64,000 nt of DNA from Flavobacterium sp. W4I14 (GTDB taxonomy: Bacteria > Bacteroidota > Bacteroidia > Sphingobacteriales > Sphingobacteriaceae), in the NCBI GenBank assembly GCA_030817875.1, contig JAUSZU010000001.1, positions 3,534,001-3,598,000 on the forward strand, written 5' to 3'. This document shows positions 25,633 through 35,181 of this stretch, one piece after another. The first letter of the stretch is position 1. The number at the start of each line of letters is the position of its first letter. The translations under genes were made by a program, and so were the position numbers. The notes beneath the pieces were generated by a model. The model saw only the letters and a list, made by a program, of their open reading frames with translations. It ran no database searches and was not told the origin of the DNA.

Positions 25633-27420
25633 ATGTGTCGCATAGCGGGCATCATCAATAGCAAGAATTCTTTCGAAAAAGTCAATCAACAGGTGAAAGC
25701 CATGTGCGATAGCATGCAGCATGGCGGACCCGACGATCATGGTATTTATGCCGCTGAAAAAACACCCTTATGTTTAGGTAACCGCAGGCTGGCGATTTTA
25801 GATTTGAGCTCAAGCGGACATCAACCGATGCTAAGCCATAAAGAAGACCTGGCGATCACTTATAATGGTGAAATTTATAATTATAAGCAGATTAGGACTG
25901 AATTAATTAATTTAGGCTATATTTTTAAAACACAAACAGATACAGAAGTAATCCTTTATGCTTATCAGCATTGGGGAGAAAAAGCTTTCGAAAAACTAGA
26001 TGGTATTTTTGCATGCTGCATTTTTGATAAACGGGAACAATGTGTCTACCTGGTTCGGGATCAAAACGGAATAAAACCGCTTTATTATCATTTTGCTGAC
26101 GAAACTTTAACCTTTGCATCAGAAGTAAAGGCATTCAAACATGCTGATATCTACCAGGAAAATGATAATTGGCGAATCTACTACCTCGCATTTGGTCACA
26201 TCCCCGAACCTTATACTACGCTTAAAAATGTATGTAGCTTGGGCAAAGGCTGCTTTCTGAAATATAACATCAGAAGCGCTGAACATCTTATTCAATCGTA
26301 TCATGAGTTTGAAAGCACATCTTATATTCATAATGAAAGCTATGCTATAGAAAGAATACGCGAACAACTTGGCCATTCTATCAAACAGCAGATGATTTCT
26401 GATGTTGATATAGGTATACTATTCAGCGGTGGCCTCGATTCGAGCATCATTACCATACTGGCCAATCAACATAATAACAAACAGTTATCCAGTATTTCTG
26501 CCAATTTTAATGAAATAGATTTTTCCGAAAAAAAACAGCGGAGCAGTCTACTTGAAAAAATAAATATTCAAAAAATTGAACAGCTTATTACCTATCGCGA
26601 TTTCGTACAGAATTTCGAAACCGTTTTAGGCGATATGGATCAACCTACGAATGATGGTATTAATACCTGGTTTGTTTGTAAAACAGCAAAAGAGCAAGGT
26701 ATAAAAGTGTTGTTATCGGGTTTAGGTGCTGATGAGCTTTTTGGAGGATACCCTTCTTTTGATCGGATCCATAAAATACAAAATCTAAATTGGCTGAGTA
26801 AAAGCGTTCTACGAAGCATGCGTTTCTCCAACAACACCAAATTTAAGCGGCTATATTACCTTAGCTTAAACTCGCCTATTGGCGAATACCTGTGCCTGCG
26901 GGGCGTTTACTCGCCAGATGTAATTGCAGAACTATTAAATATCGACATGAAAACGGTTATCGATTGTCTGGAAGATATCCCGCTTCACCCCGGAATAAAG
27001 AAAACCAGTAACGAAACACGTGCAAGCTGGTTTGAATTTAATATGTACATGCAAAATCAGTTGTTAAAGGATACCGATTTTATGAGCATGAGTCATGGCG
27101 TTGAAGTGAGGGTTCCTTTCCTAGACCGTAATTTTGTCGATCTGGTTCTTTCCATCTCAACAGAAATAAAGTTTAGTTACGAACAGAAAAAAAAACTCCT
27201 CGTAGAGGCTTACAAAGAGGATCTGCCTGTAGAAACCTGGAAAAGACGAAAAATGGGGTTTACTTTTCCATTTCAGGAATGGATGAGAAAAAGCAGCGAC
27301 ATTGCCGATCCATCCCGATATGCAAACAAACGGGCAAAATCGCTCATGCAAAACTTTGGAGAAAACAAATTGCACTGGAGTTCTGCCCTGGCCTTATACA
27401 GAATATATCATGCCGATTAA
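25633..27420 (+). CDS. Asparagine synthase (glutamine-hydrolysing)-like amidotransferase
   Basis: The protein has 595 residues. MCRIAGII puts the nucleophile at C2 after Met removal, the class II glutaminase. GNRRLAILDLSSSGHQPM, YNGEIYNY and DTEVILYAY complete that domain (about 1-200). The synthetase half has the PP-loop SGGLDSS (265-271), LSGLGADELFGGYP and GVEVRVPFLD. AsnB-like proteins within glycan loci often amidate sugar acids or, in the XrtA/PEP-CTERM system, accompany exosortase genes. I infer such a role here and not asparagine supply. Its last 11 bases overlap the next gene. Confidence 0.92.
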   Translation: MCRIAGIINSKNSFEKVNQQVKAMCDSMQHGGPDDHGIYAAEKTPLCLGNRRLAILDLSSSGHQPMLSHKEDLAITYNGEIYNYKQIRTELINLGYIFKTQTDTEVILYAYQHWGEKAFEKLDGIFACCIFDKREQCVYLVRDQNGIKPLYYHFADETLTFASEVKAFKHADIYQENDNWRIYYLAFGHIPEPYTTLKNVCSLGKGCFLKYNIRSAEHLIQSYHEFESTSYIHNESYAIERIREQLGHSIKQQMISDVDIGILFSGGLDSSIITILANQHNNKQLSSISANFNEIDFSEKKQRSSLLEKINIQKIEQLITYRDFVQNFETVLGDMDQPTNDGINTWFVCKTAKEQGIKVLLSGLGADELFGGYPSFDRIHKIQNLNWLSKSVLRSMRFSNNTKFKRLYYLSLNSPIGEYLCLRGVYSPDVIAELLNIDMKTVIDCLEDIPLHPGIKKTSNETRASWFEFNMYMQNQLLKDTDFMSMSHGVEVRVPFLDRNFVDLVLSISTEIKFSYEQKKKLLVEAYKEDLPVETWKRRKMGFTFPFQEWMRKSSDIADPSRYANKRAKSLMQNFGENKLHWSSALALYRIYHAD

Positions 27421-28600
27421 GATTTTATTTTTAACCCTTAAAACTTTTAGTTTTACTGGTGGCATTGAAAAGGTCTGCAGAAGTTTATCCCGTGTGTTAT
27501 ACGATTTAAGCGAGGAAGAACTTGTTCAATCGACAGTATATTCCATGTATGATAAAAATACCGACCGCGATTCCAGGTACCTGAGCAAACAACAGTTTCA
27601 AGGTTTCAATGGAAACAGAGAACGCTTCGTAGTGCAATCTTTTTTAAGTGGATTAAAAGCAGATGTGATTTTGTTAAGCCATATCCATTTGATCAATATT
27701 GTTTATTTCATCAAGAAAATACATCCCCATAAAAGAATCTATTTATTGGCACATGGCATAGAAATTTGGAAAAAGCTCTCAGATTCCAAGCTCAAAATGT
27801 TAAACCAGTTGGATAAGATAGTTTGTGTAAGTCATTTTACGGCCGATAAAATTATGGAAATGCATCACATTTCTGCAGATCGCATTGAAGTATTAAACAA
27901 TTGTCTTGACCCCTTTTATTATCTCCCTACCCAGTTCGAAAAACCACAGCGTTTATTGGATCGCTACCATTTAAATCGTGAAAACTTAGTGTTATTTTCG
28001 CTGTCCCGCTTATCTTCTTCAGAGAAGTACAAAGGATACGACCACACCATTGAGCTATTGCCACAACTCTTGAAGAAATACCCAAACCTGGTTTACCTAT
28101 TGGGTGGAAAATGGGATGCCGTGGAAAAGAAACGATTAGAAGATTTAATTGCAATGAACCAGCTTCAAGATCATATCAGAATGGTCGGTTTCATTGATGA
28201 AGCTGAACTTACCGAACATTTCCTATTGTCTGATCTTTTTATTCTACCCAGTAAAAAAGAAGGTTTCGGCATTGTATTTATCGAAGCCCTGGCCAGTGGC
28301 CTCAGGGTTATTGCCGGTAATAAAGATGGCAGTGTAGATGCACTTCAAAATGGGGCGCTCGGTGTATTGGTTGATCCTGACGATCAGCAAGAAATGCTAA
28401 GCAGCATATCTATACTGCTAAAGCATAGCCAAAATGAAAAGGAGAAAATGATCCTTCAGGAGAAATGTATCAAAGCATTTGGATATACACACTATCTTCG
28501 GTCTGTAAAAAGCTTAATTTTAAAAGGCGCAACTAATCATACAGAATCTAATAAGGATCAACAAAACGTGCAGGTAAACAAACTTAATATTTATGGTTAA
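27410..28600 (+). CDS. Family 4 glycosyltransferase
   Basis: The protein has 396 residues from ATG 27,410 (MPIKILFLTLKTFSF); a longer frame from 27,302 reads within asnB and is unlikely. It has the GT-B fold: an N-terminal FTGGIEKVCRSL loop, ILLSHIHLINI, a middle NLVLFSLSRLSSSEKYKG donor-domain start, and the retaining-enzyme signature SKKEGFGIVFIEALASG (E-x7-E) near 285. It would add a sugar to the lipid-linked repeat at the cytoplasmic face. It overlaps asnB by 11 bases and the ABC permease by 8, so it belongs to the conserved left module. Confidence 0.93.
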   Translation: MPIKILFLTLKTFSFTGGIEKVCRSLSRVLYDLSEEELVQSTVYSMYDKNTDRDSRYLSKQQFQGFNGNRERFVVQSFLSGLKADVILLSHIHLINIVYFIKKIHPHKRIYLLAHGIEIWKKLSDSKLKMLNQLDKIVCVSHFTADKIMEMHHISADRIEVLNNCLDPFYYLPTQFEKPQRLLDRYHLNRENLVLFSLSRLSSSEKYKGYDHTIELLPQLLKKYPNLVYLLGGKWDAVEKKRLEDLIAMNQLQDHIRMVGFIDEAELTEHFLLSDLFILPSKKEGFGIVFIEALASGLRVIAGNKDGSVDALQNGALGVLVDPDDQQEMLSSISILLKHSQNEKEKMILQEKCIKAFGYTHYLRSVKSLILKGATNHTESNKDQQNVQVNKLNIYG

Positions 28601-29447
28601 GGAAGAAGAGCAATGGACCATTGAGGCAAAATCATCCTTGTTCGACCTAAAACTGCATGAAGTTTGGGCCTATCGGGATTTGTTGGTACTATTGGTCAGG
28701 AGAGATTTTGTTTCATTCTACAAACAGACCATTTTAGGGCCGCTCTGGTTTTTTATTCAACCGCTGTTTACCACCATCATCTTTACCTTTATTTTTGGCA
28801 ACCTTGCAGGTATTTCCACCGATAATTTGCCGAAACCTTTATTTTATATGGCTGGTATTACCGCGTGGAATTATTTTGCAGATTGTTTAACCAAAACCTC
28901 CTCTGTTTTTAGAGATAATGCAGGCATTTTTGGCAAAGTGTATTTCCCCCGGTTAATCATGCCATTAAGTATAGTGGTAAGCAATTTGGTACGTTTTGGG
29001 GTACAGATGATGTTATTCCTCATCTTAATGGCTTACTACTATTTCTCTGGCGCCAATTTTAACATCGGCTGGGCAATTTGTCTATTTCCGGTAATTGTAA
29101 TACTAATGGCTTTATTGGGTTTGGGTGCGGGTATGATTATTTCTGCCATGACAACGAAATATAGGGATCTGGCATTTCTCATTAGTTTTGGTGTGCAGCT
29201 TTTGATGTACGCAACAACAGTGATTTATCCCCTATCTGAAGCTATCAAGAAATATCCTTCGTATGCTTGGATAATTGTGTATAACCCGATGACTCCTATT
29301 ATTGAAACTTTTAGGTATGGCTTTTTAGGACAGGGAAGTTTTAGCTGGTTTAGTTTAGGCTACGCTACAATTATTACCATAGTTTTACTGTTAATTGGTA
29401 CTGTGGTTTTTAACAAAGTGGAACGAAATTTTGTAGATACGGTATAG
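28593..29447 (+). CDS. ABC-2 type polysaccharide export permease (Wzm/TagG type)
   Basis: The protein has 284 residues and six predicted spans. The N-terminus lies in the cytoplasm (WAYRDLLVLLVRRDFVSFYKQTILGPLWFFIQPL, the family's amphipathic entry). Spans follow at about 52-72, 84-104, 123-146, 156-180, 190-210 and 250-272. FGVQLLMYATTVIYPLS and YNPMTPIIETFRYGFLG are hallmarks of O-antigen or teichoic acid exporters. With the ATPase encoded next it moves completed lipid-linked glycan across the inner membrane, in place of a Wzx flippase, which I do not find. It is coupled to the upstream gene by an 8-base overlap. Confidence 0.94.
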   Translation: MVKEEEQWTIEAKSSLFDLKLHEVWAYRDLLVLLVRRDFVSFYKQTILGPLWFFIQPLFTTIIFTFIFGNLAGISTDNLPKPLFYMAGITAWNYFADCLTKTSSVFRDNAGIFGKVYFPRLIMPLSIVVSNLVRFGVQMMLFLILMAYYYFSGANFNIGWAICLFPVIVILMALLGLGAGMIISAMTTKYRDLAFLISFGVQLLMYATTVIYPLSEAIKKYPSYAWIIVYNPMTPIIETFRYGFLGQGSFSWFSLGYATIITIVLLLIGTVVFNKVERNFVDTV

Positions 29448-29504
29448 ACGGAAGATAGAAGGTATAATATGAATAATGGAAAGCGTAATTTAAGCATATT
29501 TTAA

Positions 29505-30800
29505 ATGTCTAACATTGCGATAAAAGTTGAAAATTTAAGCAAAGCTTATCAGTTAGGACAGATCGGAACCGGAACGATCAGCCGTGATCTAGAACGTTGG
29601 TATGCCCGTATTCGGGGCAAAGAAGATCCTTTTTTACGCATTGGCGAAAGCAATAATCAGAATACCAAAAGTGAAAGCGACGTGGTATGGAGCTTAAAAA
29701 ATATTAATTTCGAAATTGAGCAGGGTGATGCGGTAGGCATTATAGGCAGAAATGGTGCCGGGAAAAGCACGCTGCTTAAAATATTAAGTAAAGTAACCGC
29801 TCCTACTACCGGTAAAATTTCGGGCAAAGGAAGAATTGCAAGTTTATTGGAGGTAGGTACAGGTTTCCACCCAGAGTTGAGCGGTCGTGAGAACATCTTT
29901 TTAAATGGTGCTATTTTAGGTATGCGTAAAAAAGAGATCCAGCGTAAACTGGATGAGATTGTAGATTTTGCAGGAATAGAACGCTACTTAGATACACCAG
30001 TTAAAAGATACAGTTCGGGTATGTATGTTCGCTTGGCCTTTGCTGTAGCTGCACATTTAGAAAGCGAAATATTGATTGTAGATGAAGTATTGGCTGTTGG
30101 CGATGCAGAATTTCAGAAGAAATGTTTGGGTAAGATGGGCGAAGTGAGCAAGGGTGAAGGCAGGACAGTGCTGTTTGTGAGTCATAATATGTCATCAATA
30201 AAAACCCTTTGCCCAAAATCAATTTTGTTACAAAATGGCATACTTATCTCAAAAGGAACCACTTTAGATGTAATCTCAAAATATAAATCTCAAAGCTTAA
30301 ATTTAGAAAGTAAAAAACAATGGTCTATTCATGATGCTCCAGGCAATAATGTTGTAAGGCTATTATCAGTTTATACCATAAATGACAGCGCCATTCCTGA
30401 AGATACATTCGACTTAACAACTAAAATAGGAATTGTTCTAGAGTATGAGGTTAATGTTCCTGATTACATTCTATGGCATGGGATAAACTTGTACAATGAA
30501 TCTGGCTTAAATATTTTTGATACACATAGTACTACATCAAAATGGTACAAACAACCCCATCCCATAGGGAAATTTAAAACTATAGCGTGGATTCCTGGCA
30601 ATCTTCTAAATCAAGACCGGTATACTATTAATGTTGCGATATTTAATCATACTAAACATGAAACTCACCTTCATATTGATAACATTATCGCGTTCGAAGT
30701 TATTGATACCTTGAGAGAAGATATAACAACGGCAAGGGGTTCATCTACAGGAGAATTCCCTGGACTAATCCGCCCCTTATTAATCTGGACGAATGAATAA
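29505..30800 (+). CDS. ABC export ATPase with carbohydrate-recognition domain (Wzt type)
   Basis: The protein has 431 residues. ATPase domain about 1-240: Walker A GRNGAGKS (81-88), GFHPELSGRENI, signature YSSGMYVRLAFA, Walker B ILIVDEVLAVGD, and the FVSHNM switch. The region about 250-431 is a beta-rich Wzt C-terminal-like domain (DLTTKIGIVLEYEVNV, GLNIFDTHS, PGNLLNQDRYTINVAI) that in homologs binds the glycan's end group. Base composition changes sharply near 30,190: the ATPase half is mid-GC, the tail AT-rich, as if the tail belongs to the variable part. It overlaps the methyltransferase by 8 bases. Confidence 0.93.
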   Translation: MSNIAIKVENLSKAYQLGQIGTGTISRDLERWYARIRGKEDPFLRIGESNNQNTKSESDVVWSLKNINFEIEQGDAVGIIGRNGAGKSTLLKILSKVTAPTTGKISGKGRIASLLEVGTGFHPELSGRENIFLNGAILGMRKKEIQRKLDEIVDFAGIERYLDTPVKRYSSGMYVRLAFAVAAHLESEILIVDEVLAVGDAEFQKKCLGKMGEVSKGEGRTVLFVSHNMSSIKTLCPKSILLQNGILISKGTTLDVISKYKSQSLNLESKKQWSIHDAPGNNVVRLLSVYTINDSAIPEDTFDLTTKIGIVLEYEVNVPDYILWHGINLYNESGLNIFDTHSTTSKWYKQPHPIGKFKTIAWIPGNLLNQDRYTINVAIFNHTKHETHLHIDNIIAFEVIDTLREDITTARGSSTGEFPGLIRPLLIWTNE

Positions 30801-31620
30801 AAAAAATTGGACGGGAGAACGCCTTGAGACTCATATCTTTAATGAAAATATGGCGGAGCACCTTCATAGATATGCTATTGCACAAAAACTAGTTTACAAC
30901 AAAAATGTTCTAGATATCGCCTGTGGAGAAGGGTATGGGAGTAATTTACTTGCAAAAAATGCATTAAATGTTATCGGAGTCGATATCGATAAAGAAACAG
31001 TTCAAGCTGCAACTAATAAATACAAAACTTCTAATTTATCATTCCGCTTTGGCAAAGCAGATGAGATTCCTTTGGATGACAATAGCGTTGATGTTGTAGT
31101 AAGTTTTGAAACAATAGAACATCATACAAAACATGATGAAATGTTAAAAGAAATTAAAAGGGTACTCAGGATGGATGGTATTCTAGTAATATCTTCTCCC
31201 GATAAAAAACACTATACTGATGAGACTGGCTATATAAATGAATTTCATGTAAAAGAACTCTATCAAGACGAGTTTCAAAACCTCATTCATAAATATTTTT
31301 CAAAATGCAGTGCTTACAATCAAAGGTTTATTAGTGGATCTTTCATAGAATCTGTGAATTTAAATGGTAAACAAAACTTTTTCACAGGTGATTATCTTAA
31401 TATAATATCCGTACCTTTTACTCCAGTATATAATTTAATTATAGCTTCTGATACAGATGTACCACCAATTTCATCAACTTTCTTTCTTGCAACCGATAGA
31501 AGCGAACAAATTAGAAAAGAAGCATTTCAATCTTACCAAAATACAATCACTTGGAAAACTGGTCGCTTTTTTTTATATCCGTTTTCAATGCTAAAAAGAC
31601 TTTTTAAACGTGAAGCCTAA
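30793..31620 (+). CDS. SAM-dependent methyltransferase, class I
   Basis: The protein has 275 residues. The Rossmann motif I is NVLDIACGEGYGSNLLA (about 40-56), the acidic residue after strand 2 is in VIGVDIDKE, and motif post-I SFETIEHHTKHDEML includes the family-11 style. A basic, hydrophobic C-terminus (FFLYPFSMLKRLFKREA) suggests membrane association. Coming directly after the Wzt-like gene, it may add a methyl cap on the chain end that the ATPase tail recognises, as in WbdD-type systems. That is inference from position. Confidence 0.85.
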   Translation: MNKKNWTGERLETHIFNENMAEHLHRYAIAQKLVYNKNVLDIACGEGYGSNLLAKNALNVIGVDIDKETVQAATNKYKTSNLSFRFGKADEIPLDDNSVDVVVSFETIEHHTKHDEMLKEIKRVLRMDGILVISSPDKKHYTDETGYINEFHVKELYQDEFQNLIHKYFSKCSAYNQRFISGSFIESVNLNGKQNFFTGDYLNIISVPFTPVYNLIIASDTDVPPISSTFFLATDRSEQIRKEAFQSYQNTITWKTGRFFLYPFSMLKRLFKREA

Positions 31621-32545
31621 AGTTTCCATTATTGTTCCTAACTATAACCACGAAGCATTCTTAAAAGAGCGAATAGATTCTATTTTAACTCAAACCTTTA
31701 CTGATTATGAGTTGATCATTTTAGATGATTATTCCAATGATAATAGCAGAGATATTATTAACATCTACAGAGGTCACCCTAAGGTTTCTAATATGCACTT
31801 TAACGAAAAGAATAGTGGTGGAACATTTAAACAGTGGGATAAAGGATTACAATTAGCAAGTGGAGATTTAATCTGGATTGCCGAAAGTGATGATCTTGCT
31901 GATCCATCTTTTTTGGAGGAAGCGGTCCGTACTTTAGACAAAGATGAAAAGATTGGTCTCTATGAGTGTAGATCTTTCTGGATAAATTCTGAAGGCAATA
32001 AACTAAATGAAAGCTCTGCACAAATTGATGCAACCCAAATTGATGGAAAAACCTTTATCATAGAAAATATGTTGTTGGGAAATTCAATCCATAATGCAAG
32101 TGCCCTTGTATTCAGAAAAGCTCTCGTTCAACTGCCGTTAATAAAAGAAATAATTGAATTAAAATATTGCGGTGATTGGCTTTTTTGGACGCTCTTACTT
32201 TCAAAATCGAATATACATATATCAGAACATTATCATAATTATTTCAGACGACATTATGGAAGTGTTTCCAATAATGCAGATAAAAATGGGTTACAGTTTT
32301 TAGAAGGAATTAAAGTTTATGGATTCATTCGATCGCTATTTCGTTCTGAGTTTGTAAATCCAATTCGTACAAGCGATAGAACTTGGGCTTCAAGTATTTT
32401 ACATTCATCTTTAAATAAAAGAATTATTAAAGACTTTCTAAAAGAAAGTTTAAAGATAAATCCATTTATTAATATTCTATATAGATATTATAAATTAAAA
32501 AAGCAATCAGATAATTGGTTCTCGTTCTTAATTAAGTGTATTTAA
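31610..32545 (+). CDS. Family 2 glycosyltransferase
   Basis: The protein has 311 residues starting at GTG 31,610, overlapping the methyltransferase's end by 11 bases. It has the GT-A fold: SIIVPNYNHEAFLKERI, LIILDDYSNDNS and the metal site WIAESDDLAD, followed by FRKALVQLP and HYHNYFRRHYGSVS. It is a soluble enzyme that works at the cytoplasmic face of the inner membrane. It opens the AT-rich variable stretch. The sugar specificity is not readable. Confidence 0.9.
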   Translation: MKPKVSIIVPNYNHEAFLKERIDSILTQTFTDYELIILDDYSNDNSRDIINIYRGHPKVSNMHFNEKNSGGTFKQWDKGLQLASGDLIWIAESDDLADPSFLEEAVRTLDKDEKIGLYECRSFWINSEGNKLNESSAQIDATQIDGKTFIIENMLLGNSIHNASALVFRKALVQLPLIKEIIELKYCGDWLFWTLLLSKSNIHISEHYHNYFRRHYGSVSNNADKNGLQFLEGIKVYGFIRSLFRSEFVNPIRTSDRTWASSILHSSLNKRIIKDFLKESLKINPFINILYRYYKLKKQSDNWFSFLIKCI

Positions 32546-33558
32546 GTATCATAATTCCAACAAAAAACAGAGCCAAACGCTTAAATTCTGCTTTATTATC
32601 AATACAGAATAATATTAGTCAGAATACTAGCTTTGAGGTTATTGTAATAGATAATGGTTCAAATGACGAGACTAAAGAGATTTGTGATCTTTATAAAAAG
32701 ACTATTCCAAATCTCATTTATAGATATGACCCAGCACCTGGTCTTTTAACAGGCAGACACTTGGGGGTACAAATTTCACAAGGAGAGATACTATGCTTTT
32801 TGGATGACGATGTTGAAATAAACCGAGATTATATTCGAGGTATCGTTAATATTTTCAGTAGCCCTAACATAACATTGGCAACAGGGCCATGTTTGCCAAA
32901 GTTTGAAATACCTCCTCCAGATTGGTTGAAATATTTTTGGGTTGAAGAAAAGGATCTTGGTAGGTGGTGTGGTTCATTAAGCCTTTTGGATTTCGGTAAT
33001 GATCCCAAAGAAATTGACCCAAGCTTTATTTGGGGATTGAATTTGGTTATCAGAAAGAATACTTTACTAGAGCTTGACGGTTTTAATCCTGATATTGCGC
33101 CAAAAAAATATCAAGATTATCAAGGTGACGGAGAAACAGGTTTAACTTTAAAAGCAATAAAAATGGGTTACACAGGATTATACCACCCTAACCTACAACT
33201 GCATCATAATATCGATGCAACTCGCCTTAATGAAGATTATTTTATAAAACGAGCTTTTACACAAGGTATCTTTAACTCTTTTACAGCAATAAGAAAAAAT
33301 CATTTTGAAGTAAGTATCACAATAAGAAATAAAACCTTTAGAGATAAAATTCATCCGTACTATAACTGGATAAAATTCTGGATTCCGAAAAAAGATAAAA
33401 AAATACCAATTGAAGTTGAGATGTTAAAAAATAAAATTAAGGAATCAGAAATCAAGGGCTTTCAAGCACATCAAAAAGCTTTCGAAATTAATCAAAAAGT
33501 AAAAGATTGGGTTTTAAGGCCTAATTACTGGGATTATAAGTTACCAGATGGAATCTAG
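32536..33558 (+). CDS. Family 2 glycosyltransferase
   Basis: The protein has 340 residues, GTG start at 32,536. N-terminal LSIIIPTKNRAKRL, then VIVIDNGSNDETKE, APGLLTGRHLGVQISQGE and ILCFLDDDVEI carry nucleotide- and metal-binding positions. WGLNLVIRKNTLLELDGFNP and YQGDGETGLTLKA resemble GT2 enzymes of the rhamnosyltransferase-like group. The C-terminal 70 residues are lysine-rich and end NYWDYKLPDG. It overlaps both neighbours by about ten bases. Confidence 0.9.
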   Translation: MYLSIIIPTKNRAKRLNSALLSIQNNISQNTSFEVIVIDNGSNDETKEICDLYKKTIPNLIYRYDPAPGLLTGRHLGVQISQGEILCFLDDDVEINRDYIRGIVNIFSSPNITLATGPCLPKFEIPPPDWLKYFWVEEKDLGRWCGSLSLLDFGNDPKEIDPSFIWGLNLVIRKNTLLELDGFNPDIAPKKYQDYQGDGETGLTLKAIKMGYTGLYHPNLQLHHNIDATRLNEDYFIKRAFTQGIFNSFTAIRKNHFEVSITIRNKTFRDKIHPYYNWIKFWIPKKDKKIPIEVEMLKNKIKESEIKGFQAHQKAFEINQKVKDWVLRPNYWDYKLPDGI

Positions 33559-34501
33559 AGTAAAGATTACATTTTTTATGCTGGTTACTAATAGGGATTG
33601 TATTATAGCAGATTTTAGTATAAAAAGTTATCAAAAAATTAAGCATGTAAATCGGCCATTTGGCAAAGATGAGTTTGTGCTTTACATATATTTAAACAAC
33701 TTAAGTGAGGAGAATAAAAACTTCTATCTAGATAAATGGAAATCTTATCCTTATACATTTATATACGATAATGCCGAGAAAATAGCTGAAATGCAAGAAA
33801 AACCTTATCCTGGCCAAATCACAATCTCACCAGAAGGCGTACCACGATATATAGATGATTATTGTGAAGTTTACGATGAGTTGTGGAGTACAGAATTAAA
33901 AAAATTAGCTACACCATACATAGCATCAGTTGATGCCGATTTTGAAATCTTAAATGCGGATTTTTATTTCGACCTCATTAATTGCTTAGATTCAAACGAT
34001 GACATTATTGGTGCAAGTTCTTGTTACGCGGCAACCAGTAATTCTGTAGTGTATGATAGCTATAGCGGACGAGAAATATTTTTTAAAGAAAGAAATCATA
34101 CTTGGTTTTGCATATATAAGAAAAGAGCTTTCGACCTTACTTCTATATCCCATTATTATTTTGAGGAACCAACAGAAAACGGACATACTTTAGTTTATGA
34201 TTCTGCCGCTTATTTTCAATATCATTTGAGACAGATGGGATTGAAATTTATCAGTGCGCCTGCATCATTTTTTGGCTCTTTTGTCCACTATGGAGCATCT
34301 TCTAAAAACAAAACTCTAAATAGACATAATATCAACAAATACCGGATTGCCTTTATATCGACATATAAAGGCTTGATAACCAAAAAAAATAATTTGTTAA
34401 TTAGAGCAATAAATAATATTACTAGGAAGCTTTCGAATTATTTTTTTAAAAATTATTTAAATGCAAAATCCTCCGAAAGAAGCACATATATCTCGCAATA
34501 A
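33548..34501 (+). CDS. Putative GT-A type glycosyltransferase
   Basis: The protein has 317 residues. The beginning (KITFFMLVTNRDCIIADFSIKSYQ) and IASVDADFEILNADF look like a GT-A donor site with a D-A-D metal motif near 128. DSAAYFQYHLRQMG and SFVHYGASSKN follow. It does not match a GT family I can name with certainty. Overlap by 11 bases with the gene before suggests it works with the two enzymes upstream. Confidence 0.65.
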   Translation: MESRVKITFFMLVTNRDCIIADFSIKSYQKIKHVNRPFGKDEFVLYIYLNNLSEENKNFYLDKWKSYPYTFIYDNAEKIAEMQEKPYPGQITISPEGVPRYIDDYCEVYDELWSTELKKLATPYIASVDADFEILNADFYFDLINCLDSNDDIIGASSCYAATSNSVVYDSYSGREIFFKERNHTWFCIYKKRAFDLTSISHYYFEEPTENGHTLVYDSAAYFQYHLRQMGLKFISAPASFFGSFVHYGASSKNKTLNRHNINKYRIAFISTYKGLITKKNNLLIRAINNITRKLSNYFFKNYLNAKSSERSTYISQ

Positions 34502-34508
34502 TTAATTT

Positions 34509-35180
34509 ATGTTTAACTTAAAAAAAAGTTTAAAAAGGTTAAAAAAAAGCAATCAACTTAAAAGATTAGAGGATTGCAAAACACTTTACGAGGTAGCTTT
34601 CCACACCGTAAGAAAAAACTCGATTAAAAATTTTTGTTTTGCAGAAATTGGTGTTTTTAAAGGAGATAATGCTTTAGGCTTAATAAAATACTTGCACCAC
34701 TTTTTCCAAATCCAAATTAATTATATTGGGTTTGATTTATTTGATGACATACAATATTTAAAAGAACACTATCCTGAAGACTATCAGGTTTATAATTTAG
34801 ATGAGTTTCCATATTGGGAATTTAAATCTGGAGGGCATACTTATAAAAAAGTTGTAGAAAAGCTAAAGCAAGAATTAAATACAAAAGATTTTAATCTCAT
34901 TAAAGGCGATACTACAATTACACTTCCTGAATTTATTAGTGCTGGTACATCAGTCATCAATTTAGTTTATATAGATGGTTGCCATGACTATAGTGTGGTA
35001 AAAGACGATTGGAAGAACAGTGAGCAACTATTCTTAAAAAACCCAAAATTAATTGTAGTTTTTGACGACTTAAGCTATACTGGTGTACACGCAGTAAAAA
35101 AAGAAATTTTATTGGAAGATAAATACCTAACCACAAACTTGAACGAAAATCAATTTTTGGTTTATTTAAAGAACGATTAA
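34509..35180 (+). CDS. Class I SAM methyltransferase (Methyltransf_24-like)
   Basis: The protein has 223 residues. A basic N-terminal helix (KKSLKRLKKSNQLKRL) precedes FCFAEIGVFKGDNALGL, an AdoMet motif I of the TylF/Methyltransf_24 kind, IGFDLFDD, then LVYIDGCHDYSVVKDDW and VVFDDLSYTG. The DGCHDY pattern marks this small-molecule and sugar O-methyltransferase group. It starts 7 bases after the previous gene and ends one base before the cupin gene. A sugar-methylating role in repeat-unit decoration is inferred. Confidence 0.8.
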   Translation: MFNLKKSLKRLKKSNQLKRLEDCKTLYEVAFHTVRKNSIKNFCFAEIGVFKGDNALGLIKYLHHFFQIQINYIGFDLFDDIQYLKEHYPEDYQVYNLDEFPYWEFKSGGHTYKKVVEKLKQELNTKDFNLIKGDTTITLPEFISAGTSVINLVYIDGCHDYSVVKDDWKNSEQLFLKNPKLIVVFDDLSYTGVHAVKKEILLEDKYLTTNLNENQFLVYLKND

Positions 35181-35181
35181 C

